A stretch of 64,000 bases of DNA from Calothrix parasitica NIES-267 (GTDB lineage: Bacteria; Cyanobacteriota; Cyanobacteriia; Cyanobacteriales; Nostocaceae): positions 248,001 through 312,000 of the forward strand of contig NZ_AP018227.1 of assembly GCF_002368095.1 (NCBI RefSeq), written 5' to 3'. The notes under the pieces were generated by a model, which ran no database searches, was not told the origin of the DNA, and was given only the letters and a program-made list of their open reading frames with translations. Made by a program: the position numbers and the translations under genes. Below are positions 36,394 to 45,644 of the stretch, piece by piece; positions within the stretch are counted from its first letter, which is position 1; every line of letters begins with the position of its first letter.

Positions 36394-36966
36394 TCAAAAC
36401 TCAAACCATTCATTTTTTGCAACTCCCCATTGAGAAAGAGCAAGTTCTTTGACTTCATCAATAGAATTTTGATAAGGAAAATACTTCTCTTTTCTTTCTA
36501 GATAAATTTGAAGTAAATAATAAACTTCTGAAGGCACAAATTGAGCAACGCAAAGCTCTAAAGGTTTCTCCGGTTGCACTCGTTCGCCATTTACAACTTG
36601 AACAAATGTTGGCTTATGGTTCCGAATAATAGCTCTAGATAGACAAACGCTTTTGCAATTACGGTATTCATCAAGCAATTCAAAAAACCGCTCAAAAGCT
36701 TTTTCATTTCCCCATTCTTCAATCATCCATTCCCAAGGAATTTGTGATGACATTCCACCAATTTTGCGCGAAATCCAGCGACTGAATTCACTGAAAGGAG
36801 GATTGCCATCATACATTTTTGCAAATTCTAATCTTGAAAATTGCAATCCTGATAAAAATGCAATTAAAGCAGTAAAAGATTTTTTACTTTTATTGCTACC
36901 TAAATATATAGCCGGACGCTTTCGTAAATCATCTAAAATCTCGTAAATATCTTTATAATTTTTCAT
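36394..36966 (-). CDS. Hypothetical protein, last gene of a four-gene operon
   Basis: A 190-residue soluble protein, unknown family. It begins MKNYKDIYEILDDLRKRPAIYLGSNKSKKS, a lead (RPxIYLGS) seen in other uncharacterised cyanobacterial proteins. The remainder is rich in aromatic residues (SRWISRKIGGMSSQIPWEWM) and ends WGVAKNEWFEF. Its ATG overlaps the stop of the upstream Nudix/APH-like gene by four bases (ATGA), indicating translational coupling. Confidence 0.75.
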   Translation of the reverse strand: MKNYKDIYEILDDLRKRPAIYLGSNKSKKSFTALIAFLSGLQFSRLEFAKMYDGNPPFSEFSRWISRKIGGMSSQIPWEWMIEEWGNEKAFERFFELLDEYRNCKSVCLSRAIIRNHKPTFVQVVNGERVQPEKPLELCVAQFVPSEVYYLLQIYLERKEKYFPYQNSIDEVKELALSQWGVAKNEWFEF

Positions 36967-38348
36967 ATACTAAATTCAAATTTACACTTCAAAAGCTCTT
37001 GTAAAAAATCACCTAAAGCTTTACTAAACAACTGTTTTTCTCTGGGTTCCAAACAGTTACTAATATATTGATATGTAACCGCATGATGTAAAGCGCATAG
37101 CGGCTTGGCTGATTTCCAAGCTTCTAATACGCGGGATTTTGATTCGTAAACCGTCCATTGATTTAAATATTCATCTCGAACAGCTTTTATCGGTGACAAA
37201 GGGTTATAATACCGACGAAAATAAAATTGAAACATATCAAAGAAAGGATGAGCAATACAGCTATCCGTCCAATCAAATAAAAGATAATTATCGTTGTCTA
37301 AAGCAACATTTCCTAAATGTAAATCACCATGAACTAATGTTTGGGGAATTTTATATTCGGCTAATTGAGAGCATAAGTTTTTCAGATATGGAGCAATTTT
37401 GATTAACCGCTCAATTTCTGCTTCTTTCAATTGAGACAAAACAATTTCATCGTTAAACAAATAATCAATTTGAGTCGCTAACTTTTCCAAACGTCTATCT
37501 AAACATCCCACATTTAACAAATTATCAATATGCTCAACCGATTTCATTTGAATTTGAGCGAGTAAACGATAAACGTCCTTTTTGATTTTGACAGGTACCT
37601 TACCAATAGGTTCTCCAAAGTCAGCTAATAACATCCAGTGACGCTCGGAATTGATGCTCAGAACAGTTGGAATATGTTCGGGAAATATTTTTTTCAATTC
37701 TTTTGTAACTACAGGTTCGTTACAAAAAAGCGGTAATGTAGAAGCTTCCTTGAGATAAAGATTTCCATGATTTGTACGAACTCGCAATATACAAGAAATT
37801 CCCCAAGTTTTAATACATTCTACAGGGGAAAGTTGTTGATAAACTAAATCCTGTAACTGTGCTTCAATCCATTGACTTGCAGCATCTAACCAACCTACTC
37901 TAGCCCAAGGTGGACGTAATTCTGGAATATTATTATTTTCAATCTCCGTTAAATATTCTTCGATAATTGGTTGATGTTGTGGATATTTTAAAGATAGATT
38001 TTTTAAAGTTGCTAAATCTGTCCAAGAACCTTCTTTTAATTCTTCAATAGAATCATTCTGCTCTAATACATATACACCGTGAATTTCACGTTTTGATTCG
38101 TCGAAATAATTATTAGCGCAATATAAAATATTTACTGAAATTCCGAGTTTTTGCTCTAATTCTTTTTTAATAACTGGAATTTCATCACATTCTAAATCAT
38201 CATTTACACAAATATGAGGCAAAGAGCAACCAGTTTTATTCGGTAATATCAAGACTTTAGCTTCAGTGGGATGAGGTAGAATCGCGTAGAGATAAGTTTT
38301 CCATTTGCGGTTGATTAGTTTGTTTAATAGTTGATTGATAAGTGACAT
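36963..38348 (-). CDS. Fusion of a Nudix-like domain and an aminoglycoside-phosphotransferase-like kinase
   Basis: A 461-residue protein with two parts. Residues about 10-125 resemble a Nudix fold (KVLILPNKTGCSLPHICVN, KKELEQKLGISVNILYC), but the canonical box with EExG is degenerate, so hydrolase activity is doubtful. Residues about 190-440 resemble APH kinases: catalytic loop LVHGDLHLGNVALD, then LLFDWTDSCIAHPFFDM in place of DFG. It probably phosphorylates a small molecule or is a pseudo-kinase. It lies in a tight operon with three unknown genes. Confidence 0.75.
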   Translation of the reverse strand: MSLINQLLNKLINRKWKTYLYAILPHPTEAKVLILPNKTGCSLPHICVNDDLECDEIPVIKKELEQKLGISVNILYCANNYFDESKREIHGVYVLEQNDSIEELKEGSWTDLATLKNLSLKYPQHQPIIEEYLTEIENNNIPELRPPWARVGWLDAASQWIEAQLQDLVYQQLSPVECIKTWGISCILRVRTNHGNLYLKEASTLPLFCNEPVVTKELKKIFPEHIPTVLSINSERHWMLLADFGEPIGKVPVKIKKDVYRLLAQIQMKSVEHIDNLLNVGCLDRRLEKLATQIDYLFNDEIVLSQLKEAEIERLIKIAPYLKNLCSQLAEYKIPQTLVHGDLHLGNVALDNDNYLLFDWTDSCIAHPFFDMFQFYFRRYYNPLSPIKAVRDEYLNQWTVYESKSRVLEAWKSAKPLCALHHAVTYQYISNCLEPREKQLFSKALGDFLQELLKCKFEFSI

Positions 38349-38355
38349 CGCAATT

Positions 38356-38811
38356 CTAGCCTAAAAGTTTATCTTGCTCTTCATAAGTTAGTAAATTAGC
38401 ATCCACATCATAAAATAAATGCAACCAACAATTACCATATTGACCAGTCGCATCTTTATGAAGGTGTAACCATTCTCTAACCTTTTGTAATCCTTCTTCA
38501 GCTAATTTACTTTTCACGATACTTACACGAGTTCGCGGAACTGGATAAACCATAATATGCCATTTTGCTTCATAGTAACCTTGTGCTATAAATTCGTTTG
38601 AACTAGTCAAACTAACTTGTTGATATGAATACCCAATATGCAGAATTTGACAAGGATTTGCAAGTTTGCTTGGGTCTTGATAAGAAGCAAAAAAGGAAAT
38701 AGACAAATCATTTATTTGTGGTACTCCTGCTAAAGCGCTTGAAAGCTTACCTGCACTAGTAGGGTAGGACATCAAATGCGAAAGTTTGCTTTTGTAAATT
38801 GTGGGAATCAT
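38356..38811 (-). CDS. Hypothetical protein, second gene of the four-gene operon
   Basis: A 151-residue soluble protein that I do not recognise. It has no transmembrane or signal segment; the middle is beta-rich (QILHIGYSYQQVSLTSSNEF, EAKWHIMVYPVPRTRVSIV). The start overlaps the upstream HEAT-like gene's stop by 4 bases, and the next gene starts 7 bases after its stop. Confidence 0.72.
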   Translation of the reverse strand: MIPTIYKSKLSHLMSYPTSAGKLSSALAGVPQINDLSISFFASYQDPSKLANPCQILHIGYSYQQVSLTSSNEFIAQGYYEAKWHIMVYPVPRTRVSIVKSKLAEEGLQKVREWLHLHKDATGQYGNCWLHLFYDVDANLLTYEEQDKLLG

Positions 38812-39347
38812 GACTCTGTGTCAATTTGCTCTAAATCTTCTTCAGTATTAAAAATCAAATACATCTCTTCAGCTTTCTCTCTCACATATTTACTTGAATG
38901 ATTTCTTGCTTTATCCAATATCTCAATCACATCTTCCTCGTCACAAAGATGAGAAAAAAGTAGCTGGTCTACAACACCAATTCCCCAATTTTGAATACCA
39001 GGATTTTCATGTTCTAGAAATTCGGGAACCCATTTTAAAACACGTTTATCTGCAACGACACGAAGTAGTTCAATAGCATCTATTTTTTCATCTAAATTAT
39101 TAGATTCTTTAAAAATTTTATAGCATTCTTCCATTGCACTATAAGGATGTAATTGCCAAAGCACTCCTCTAAGTAATTCTTTTCCAGGTTTATGAGCTAC
39201 GTAATATCTAACTGCTTCTTTTAAATTGTCTTTTCCAAGAAGAATCTCTATTGCTTCGCAAGCCATTGTACTAGAACTAAATTCGCAACCATCTTCACTT
39301 ATAGCTCCTACTTCTTTGGCAATGTTAATCCAGTTATCTAAATCCAT
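38808..39347 (-). CDS. HEAT-repeat-like helical protein, first gene of the operon
   Basis: A 179-residue all-helical protein from the ATG at 39347 (MDLDNWINIAKEVGAISEDG); a longer frame to 39476 adds 43 residues without matching composition. Helical pairs such as DEKIDAIELLRVVADKRVLK and NPGIQNWGIGVVDQLLF look like HEAT-type repeats. HEAT proteins of this size are often binding or immunity-type partners. No function can be assigned. First in a run of four overlapping or abutting genes. Confidence 0.72.
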   Translation of the reverse strand: MDLDNWINIAKEVGAISEDGCEFSSSTMACEAIEILLGKDNLKEAVRYYVAHKPGKELLRGVLWQLHPYSAMEECYKIFKESNNLDEKIDAIELLRVVADKRVLKWVPEFLEHENPGIQNWGIGVVDQLLFSHLCDEEDVIEILDKARNHSSKYVREKAEEMYLIFNTEEDLEQIDTES

Positions 39348-39491
39348 TTTGCAATCTTGAATTTTATCGCTACTAATTATATATATTTCCCAATCACAGC
39401 AAGAATTTAATATAACTCCGCAAGAATTGAATATAAACCTATCACCAAAATTCCCTAAACTAGAATTAACACACACAGGGAGTTATCTTTA

Positions 39492-40604
39492 ATGCCACTT
39501 AACAGTTACTACACTCTCGGACGTACCGGACTCCGTGTTAGTCGTCTTGCTCTCGGAACCATGACTTTTGGTACGGAATGGGGTTGGGGTGCGGAGGAAG
39601 ATACCGCACGACAAATGTTTAATACCTATGTCGATGCTGGTGGTAATTTTATCGATACGGCTGACTTATACACGAATGGTACTAGCGAAACTTGGTTGGG
39701 TAAGTTTATCAAGGAACGCAATCTACGAGATAAAATCGCGATCGCAACAAAATTTTCCTACAACGTTGAACCCGGAAACCCCAACGCTGGGGGGAATGGA
39801 CGTAAAAATATTATGCGTGCTGTGGAAGGTTCTCTCAAGCGTTTGGGAACGGATTACATTGATTTATATATTCTCCACACCTGGGATAAAGTCACTCCTG
39901 CTGAGGAAGTAATGCGAACTTTGGATGATTTGGTGAGTGCTGGAAAAGTACGTCATATCGGTTTGAGCGATGTACCTGCTTGGTATGCAGCAAGAGCGCA
40001 AACAATCGCCGAATATCGCAATTATGAACCAATTTCGGCTTTACAGTTAGAATATTCTCTGGCTGAGCGTAACATCGAACGGGAATTTATCACTCTCGGT
40101 CAGCAGTTGGGAATGGGTACTATGGTTTGGAGTCCCTTAGCTAGCGGACTTTTGAGCGGTAAATATAAGCCTAGTGAAGGTGGATTTTCTGGGGAAGGTA
40201 GACTTGATGCAACTCGCGATGTGGATAATCCAGCTTTCCAAAAGGTAAATGATAGAAATTGGAAAATTGTCTCAGAATTAGAAACTGTAGCCAAAGAGTT
40301 AGGACGGAGTATGGCACAAGTTGCTGTCAATTGGACTGTGAATCGTCCCGGTATCGCATCGGTAATTGTTGGTGCTTCTAAATTATCGCAGTTGGAAGAT
40401 AATATTAAAGCTTTGGATTTTGATATCCCCTCAGAATTATCAAATCGTTTGGAAAGCGTTAGTAAACTAGAATCGCAGTTCCCTTATAGTTTCTTCGATG
40501 CGGAAATTCAGGGAATGATTCATGGTGGTGCTACTGTTGGTGATAAACCCGATGGATATCAATCCGGAGTATTGATTAATTCAGCAGGTGGAGGAGTGTC
40601 GTAA
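39492..40604 (+). CDS. Aldo/keto reductase
   Basis: A 370-residue NADPH-dependent reductase, longer than the AKR at 30418. Tetrad residues: Asp/Tyr in NFIDTADLYTNG, Lys in IATKFSYN, His in LYILHTWD. Cofactor region: GIASVIVGASKLSQLEDN. The C-terminal 30 residues (IQGMIHGGATVGDKPDGYQ) are beyond the usual fold. It contains a HIP1 site. It starts 15 bases beyond the upstream limit of the divergent HEAT-gene frame and shares that promoter region. Confidence 0.93.
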   Translation: MPLNSYYTLGRTGLRVSRLALGTMTFGTEWGWGAEEDTARQMFNTYVDAGGNFIDTADLYTNGTSETWLGKFIKERNLRDKIAIATKFSYNVEPGNPNAGGNGRKNIMRAVEGSLKRLGTDYIDLYILHTWDKVTPAEEVMRTLDDLVSAGKVRHIGLSDVPAWYAARAQTIAEYRNYEPISALQLEYSLAERNIEREFITLGQQLGMGTMVWSPLASGLLSGKYKPSEGGFSGEGRLDATRDVDNPAFQKVNDRNWKIVSELETVAKELGRSMAQVAVNWTVNRPGIASVIVGASKLSQLEDNIKALDFDIPSELSNRLESVSKLESQFPYSFFDAEIQGMIHGGATVGDKPDGYQSGVLINSAGGGVS

Positions 40605-40874
40605 GTAAAAGTACAGATTTTTTATATTTTGAAGCATTGTCTTTAAAGATAAGTATAGTGCTTTTCGGTTGAGTGAAATACACTTTGATAGACCTCACCC
40701 CCAGCCCCTCTCCTTATCAAGGAGAAGGGTGTATTTTATCCAACTGAAAACTGCTATAAACCTGGTTTCTATTAGTAAAAGCATGATGTTTTTTTGTGCA
40801 ATAAGTAAGAAACCGGGTTTATGACAATGTAGGTAGAAAATATTGAACAATAGCTGAGTATGTTGCGTGACTTA
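40605..40874. other. Spacer with AAACC(T/C)GGTTT repeat family
   Basis: Contains AAACCTGGTTTCT (about 40757) and GAAACCGGGTTTA (about 40811) in inverted arrangement, plus CTCACCCCCAGCCCCTCTCC, a dispersed cyanobacterial word. No ORF. Confidence 0.5.
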
Positions 40875-41492
40875 TCAGCGCTTAGTTACCAAAACTTGAA
40901 TCCCATTTCTAGGTCTGAGAGCTACTGCAACTTGTGGATTAATATCAAAATCTGGTGCTAATTCAAATTGAAATTTTTGAGCAATTGTAGCTAGTAATAA
41001 AACTGCTTCCATAAGTGCAAAGCTTTTACCAACACAAATACGCGGCCCATCTCCGAAGGGAAAATAAACTCCTTTGGATAGCGTTTTTTCTAAATTATCT
41101 TTCCAGCGTTCTGGCTTAAAAGTTAATGGTTCGGAAAAATAGCGGGGATGACGATGCATTACCCATTGACTCATTATCAGCACGCATCCAGCAGGAATAA
41201 AATAACCTCCAATTTAAGTATCAACAACAGCCTTTCGAGGTATCAACGGAACTGGAGGATATAGCCGCATGGCTTCTTTTATAACCATTTCTGCATAATT
41301 AAAATTTGGTATATCCTTAATCGACGGATTTCTGCCATTCAGTACTTATTCTAGCTCGGTGAGTAATTTATTTTGCACTTAGGGGTGTTGGGATAAAAGC
41401 ATCCAGGCATAGGCTAAAGTATTAGCAGTAGTCTCATGTCCCGCTATCATTAAGGTTGCAATTTCGTCTCTTAATTGCTGCGTAAGACCGAA
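40875..41492 (-). pseudogene. Cytochrome P450 C-terminal half, inactivated by in-frame stops
   Basis: One continuous reading frame encodes the I-helix [19 protein letters not shown], the K-helix EAMRLYPPVPLIPRK and the heme-ligand loop FPFGDGPRICVGKSFAL, but is broken by three TAA codons at 41379, 41346 and 41214 (minus strand). Each replaces a position where Glu or Gln (GAA/CAA) would be expected: HP*VQ, ELE*VL and VDT*IGG. There are no frameshifts. The N-terminal half is absent beyond about 41492. An intact fragment from 41183 would give 102 residues without the I-helix. Confidence 0.85.
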
Positions 41493-41594
41493 AATAAATA
41501 ATATTAATTACAACAAATAAAGTCTATTAAAATCATCAGTTGTAAGCTTAAAATTTTATAGAGAAAACAAATACATTACATTATATTCATTTAA

Positions 41595-41645
41595 CCGTTC
41601 GCTGTTAACTGTTAACTGCTCAATGCTCACTGCTAACTGATAATT
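41595..41645. repeat. STRR of GTTAACT/GCTCACT heptamers
   Basis: Seven degenerate heptamers (CGCTGTT, AACTGTT, AACTGCT, CAATGCT, CACTGCT, AACTGAT) between the P450 pseudogene and a MITE. The same words occur inside pnkp. Confidence 0.75.
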
Positions 41646-41740
41646 GAAAAGTAAAGGCTAACTACTTTAAAAAAAGTAATTAGCCGTAGCACCAGGAAAC
41701 TTTAAAATTTTGAATTTTTTAATCTGATAGATATATTTAT

Positions 41741-41866
41741 AGGACTTACGCAAAAGCAACGTAACTGCGTCATTACGAGCGGTAGCGACGTAATCGCAAC
41801 AATCCTGCGATTGCTTCCCTACACTTCGTTTCGGTCGCAATGACAAATCTCCATTGCGTAAGTCCT
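41741..41866. mobile_element. MITE, AGGACTTACGCAA ends, copy A
   Basis: 126 bp from AGGACTTACGCAA to TTGCGTAAGTCCT. The interior reads as the reverse complement of the copy at 43852 over most of its length (CATTACGAGCG, GATTGCTTCCCTACACT, GTTTCGGTCGCAATGAC). Confidence 0.88.
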
Positions 41867-41927
41867 GATTTAAACTAATTTAGACTAAGCTTTGAATCTA
41901 CCTTAATAATATTGTTAGAAGTGCCAA

Positions 41928-42344
41928 TCAGCAAGAATTGTCTATACGCTCAGACTGATATTTACCCTTGATATACTGGTTGTAATACCTACCTACTGCA
42001 TCAGAAGAATATAAATCTTCAAATGTATCCTCATCAATATTCTGATATTGATAAACCGCACCGCTATTAAATTCTATTTGTAAAACTTCATTTTCAGAAT
42101 CGTATCCAACAGCACTTGCCATTGTGGAAGCTACTGGTAGCATAGCAAATGTTTCTTCCTCTTCTAATAAGGGTGGGGGTTCCGCTATCAGTTCATTCAA
42201 ATCCTGCAATCCCTCATAAGCCTGTATCGGGGCCGGTATCTCTAAAAACTCTAATTCATCCCCTCTGTCCAGCAATAGCTGTAAATACCCATCACTATGA
42301 GATACACCCAATAATTTACTTAAATCAACCTTGCTAAACTTCAT
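41928..42344 (-). CDS. KTSC-domain protein
   Basis: A 138-residue protein with a KTSC domain at the C-terminus (about 70-135): VASTMASAVGYDSENEVLQI, FNSGAVYQYQNIDEDTFEDL, SDAVGRYYNQYIKGKY. This fold is found alone or fused to lysyl-tRNA synthetases and nucleases and is often phage-related; its ligand is unknown. The N-terminal 60 residues are acidic and proline-rich. It lies between two MITE copies. Confidence 0.85.
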   Translation of the reverse strand: MKFSKVDLSKLLGVSHSDGYLQLLLDRGDELEFLEIPAPIQAYEGLQDLNELIAEPPPLLEEEETFAMLPVASTMASAVGYDSENEVLQIEFNSGAVYQYQNIDEDTFEDLYSSDAVGRYYNQYIKGKYQSERIDNSC

Positions 42345-42546
42345 AAATTCTGCTCTCCTATTAACAGAGGTAAGTGGAATCTCTCAACTCCAATTGCTAA
42401 ATTTATATCTTAAATTTATCGCGTTAGTACATTAGTACCATACAGTCGGTCAACAGTCAACAGTTTCTAGTTATCAATTACCACTAAATCCCCTCTCCTC
42501 GCTCTCCCCATCACCTTGTCTCCTTATCTCCCCCCTCTTCTCTCTC

Positions 42547-43083
42547 TCAACCCAATCTCAAAAACGGGCACTTCTGCAAATACCCGTCAGCTTTACGCTG
42601 TGCTTCTGGATTATCTAGATGTGCTGGAGTCGGACGAACAATACCGTTAAATAAATCATCTAATCCGTAGGGTGTGAGAAATTCCCATTGTCCTTGAGTA
42701 TTCAAACGCACACCTATTGCGGCTGTAGTGTGCAGCCAGTTTTTTATACCGTCTTCAGTGCTAGTGTAAGTTTTTATACCGGAACGCCATCTTGCAAAAC
42801 TTGCTTGATTTTTTATATCGAATAGATAATTTGGAAATAGATTAGTTAAAGTTGTTTTCGCTGCTAATTCTTGATTTCTATCCCCTGTTTCGTCAAAAAA
42901 AGCAATATCAAAGTCATTGATAAATAGTTGACAGTTTTCTCCAAAAATAGAATGCCAAACCGTGTTTCGTAAAGCACCTCCAGCTAACCACCAATCGGGA
43001 AGGTTGAGTTCATAAATTGCTGGTAATACAGTCCCGACAGGAGAATCAGCCAAAATATTTTGCAACTGATTGACACTGCTCAT
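42547..43083 (-). CDS. Nucleotidyltransferase-fold protein (DUF925)
   Basis: A 178-residue protein of the nucleotidyltransferase superfamily. The GG motif is WWLAGGALRNTVW (near 32) and the metal-binding acidic pair is NDFDIAFFDE (near 56). The C-terminus RKADGYLQKCPFLRLG is typical of DUF925. Some relatives resemble CCA-adding enzymes, but no RNA-binding domain follows, so the substrate is unknown. Confidence 0.85.
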   Translation of the reverse strand: MSSVNQLQNILADSPVGTVLPAIYELNLPDWWLAGGALRNTVWHSIFGENCQLFINDFDIAFFDETGDRNQELAAKTTLTNLFPNYLFDIKNQASFARWRSGIKTYTSTEDGIKNWLHTTAAIGVRLNTQGQWEFLTPYGLDDLFNGIVRPTPAHLDNPEAQRKADGYLQKCPFLRLG

Positions 43084-43328
43084 GATAATTTTGACTCTAA
43101 TTCGTATTTATTTGTCAGAGTATATCAGTTATGTGGCACTTGTTGATTGCGTGGAATATTTTGAGAGTATATTTAAAAAAATATTTTGCAAAAGCTTTTT
43201 GAGAAGGAATTATCCTAGAAAAATGATTATTCATTATATAAACTCTTAATATTTATTTACTATATAACGAAAAAACGCTGCTTGGTGCAACGTCTTTGGA
43301 TTTGGATTTTATATTGATGAATTGACAA

Positions 43329-43664
43329 TTAAACTACGCGAAAAATAAACGGATAGCGGTAAGGTTCGTCTGGTGAGCCTAATATTTGAACAATGGCGAT
43401 AATTGGCATCACAAAACTAATTACACCCAAAGCCATCAGTAATGGAATACCTATTAAAACTACAGTCAGCATTGCAGCTATTAATCCATATATATAAAGA
43501 TTGATGTGAAAATTCAAGGATTCTCTAGCATTAGCCTTTACCACTGAATCTTTTGTAGTAAATAAAATTGCAATGGGTATCGCAATCGCTATAACCATAG
43601 AGCTTAAAAATATAGCCCCATGACATAGCGCTGACAATAATTTGCGTTGGTCTGCGTTTTCCAT
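43329..43664 (-). CDS. DUF4870 membrane protein
   Basis: A 111-residue integral membrane protein of the DUF4870/Tic20-like group with three to four hydrophobic helices (LCHGAIFLSSMVIAIAIPIA, IYGLIAAMLTVVLIGIPLLM, LGVISFVMPIIAIVQIL) and the conserved KANARESLNFHIN loop. The ATG at 43664 is preceded by AGAAAGAAG and preferred to 43691. Function unknown. Confidence 0.88.
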   Translation of the reverse strand: MENADQRKLLSALCHGAIFLSSMVIAIAIPIAILFTTKDSVVKANARESLNFHINLYIYGLIAAMLTVVLIGIPLLMALGVISFVMPIIAIVQILGSPDEPYRYPFIFRVV

Positions 43665-43691
43665 ATTACAACTTCTTTCTAGAATTACCAT

Positions 43692-44059
43692 ATATATCTA
43701 CAATAATAATCCTACTAATTTCGTAATATAGTTTGAGTTAAAACCCCCAACATATATGTATAAATTTAAATTAACTACTACATATAATTACACAAATTTT
43801 TTTATTTATTTTGTCCGTGTTTAAAATTATAAATCTGTAGCTTATTTAATTTAGGACTTACGCAAAGCAAAATTGTCATTGCGACCGAAACGGAGTGTAG
43901 GGAAGCAATCCCAAAGTTTCGAGAGATTACGTCGCTGTCGCTCGTAATGACCCAATTACGTTACTTTTGCGTAAGTCCTATAATTAACAAAAAATATTTG
44001 TTGTAAATAAATTCCTAACTTCTAACTCCTAACTCTTAACTCCTAACAATTTCTATCTC
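43692..44059. other. Spacer with MITE copy B
   Basis: AT-rich DNA with the MITE at 43852-43980, then heptamer-like words (AACTTCTAACTCCTAACTC). No ORF. Confidence 0.5.
43852..43980. mobile_element. MITE, TAGGACTTACGCAA ends, copy B
   Basis: 129 bp, TAGGACTTACGCAAAGCAA to TTTTGCGTAAGTCCTA, with interior GTCATTGCGACCGAAACGG and GTCGCTCGTAATGAC. Same family as 41741 but in opposite orientation. Confidence 0.88.
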
Positions 44060-45499
44060 TTAAATCGCATGAAAATGACTTTCATTTAGAGAATTAGTCT
44101 CAAATCCTTCTAGAGTCGCTAATACCTTATCCCCAAATAAAATATCGCTATTTGAAAAAGATAAATCCTTAAACAGAAGATTATTGAAAGTTATAATTCT
44201 GTCACCTTCTCCTAAATTGAAATCGGTAATTATATCTTTTATCGAACTATTACCATCAAGGTAGAAATTATCTGCTCCAATACCCCCAGTCATTGTATCT
44301 GCACCAGCACCACCATTAAGAAAATCATTCCCTTCACCACCAATTAAAATATCTTGATTATCTCCTCCTAAAAGACCGTCATTTCCAATACCTCCGTCTA
44401 ACTTATTTTTACCGTTACCACTTTCGAGAAAATCATTACCCTCTTCACCAAAAAGGTTATCTTCTCCTTGACCACCAAATAAGTAATCGTCTCCAGCGTT
44501 ACCGAAGAGTTCATCTTTTCCTTTACCACCTTTAAGAATATCGTCTCCACTAAAGCCTTTAAGAGTATCATCACCCTTCAATCCGCGAATAATATCCTTG
44601 ATATCGCTTCCTTCTAAATTGTCATCCTCATTACTACCGTCGATATTATTAGGAATAACTACATTAACTAAACCAATATCGCTATCACCTTGATTATCGC
44701 TAACAGTGTATTCAAAACTAGCGCTTCCACTAAAACCTTTATTTGGAGTGAAAATTATTGTGTCGTCGCGAAAGTCATCCGTAGTACCGTTGTCATTCAA
44801 GTTTACAGTACCATCGACAGCATTGTTAGCAACAGTAATAGTTAGGGAATCATCATCTGAATCGGTATCGTTAGCGAGTAAATTGGTTACGGGAATCCTA
44901 ATAACGGTATTTTGAGAAACCGTGACAATATCATCACTAGCTACAGGAGAATTATTAGACTTTGGAGCGGTTTCAATTATCAGGGTTGGTTGACTGATAG
45001 AAACTGAGTCTACAGACACACCCCCAAGTTCCAAAGCTCGTAAACCTATTCCAACAAAGGGTTCATCGTTTTTGACTAAATTTTTTACAAAATCTGTTAT
45101 CTCGAAAGAAAGCTGTTGTCCAACAGATGGTTTGCTGGTATCTTCTGTATCTAAAAGTATTCCTGTCTCAAAATCTGAAGCATCAGCAACTCCATTTCCA
45201 GAGTATCCAAACGCACCGATGCTGTCGGGATTATCGCCGAAAGAAGCGCCCAGTCCACCTACTTCTAAGCCAGTAATTTTGACATCAAATCTAGCATTGA
45301 TAACAGTGTCTCCTTCGGGAATCACGAATTCATGAATATTAAATTCTGCAAATTCTGCTGCTTCACCGCTGCTACCAAGGATTATAGTAAAAAAATTACC
45401 AGGGAAAACGCTATCTCCGGTTCCGTCAAATTCACCATCAAACCCACCGTCTATAACCTCGAAAGTTATTTCCGGTTCAAATGAAAAAATATTCGTCAT
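44060..45499 (-). CDS. RTX calcium-binding protein with cadherin-like domain
   Basis: A 479-residue, acidic, probably type I-secreted protein. Residues 1-180 form a beta-rich N-terminal domain of unknown type. Residues 185-290 are a cadherin/VCBS-like repeat (LLANDTDSDDDSLTITV, GSASFEYTVSDNQGD). Residues 295-420 carry repeated GGxGxDxLxGxxGNDxL nonapeptides that form Ca2+-loaded beta-rolls. The C-terminal DFNLGEGDRI and final LEGF segment suit an uncleaved ABC-export signal. Likely extracellular matrix or adhesion; no exporter is nearby. Confidence 0.85.
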   Translation of the reverse strand: MTNIFSFEPEITFEVIDGGFDGEFDGTGDSVFPGNFFTIILGSSGEAAEFAEFNIHEFVIPEGDTVINARFDVKITGLEVGGLGASFGDNPDSIGAFGYSGNGVADASDFETGILLDTEDTSKPSVGQQLSFEITDFVKNLVKNDEPFVGIGLRALELGGVSVDSVSISQPTLIIETAPKSNNSPVASDDIVTVSQNTVIRIPVTNLLANDTDSDDDSLTITVANNAVDGTVNLNDNGTTDDFRDDTIIFTPNKGFSGSASFEYTVSDNQGDSDIGLVNVVIPNNIDGSNEDDNLEGSDIKDIIRGLKGDDTLKGFSGDDILKGGKGKDELFGNAGDDYLFGGQGEDNLFGEEGNDFLESGNGKNKLDGGIGNDGLLGGDNQDILIGGEGNDFLNGGAGADTMTGGIGADNFYLDGNSSIKDIITDFNLGEGDRIITFNNLLFKDLSFSNSDILFGDKVLATLEGFETNSLNESHFHAI

Positions 45500-45644
45500 A
45501 AAGCCCCCCTGAAAACCGAAAGTTCATGATAAACAGTTTTGATAAAGCATTCAACTGTGTAGCTGTAACTTTAGTAGTATGGAAGGAGACGTTTTACTAT
45601 AAAGATTGTTCTTTTAGTTACTAATTATTCCTCAAAAAAACCTA

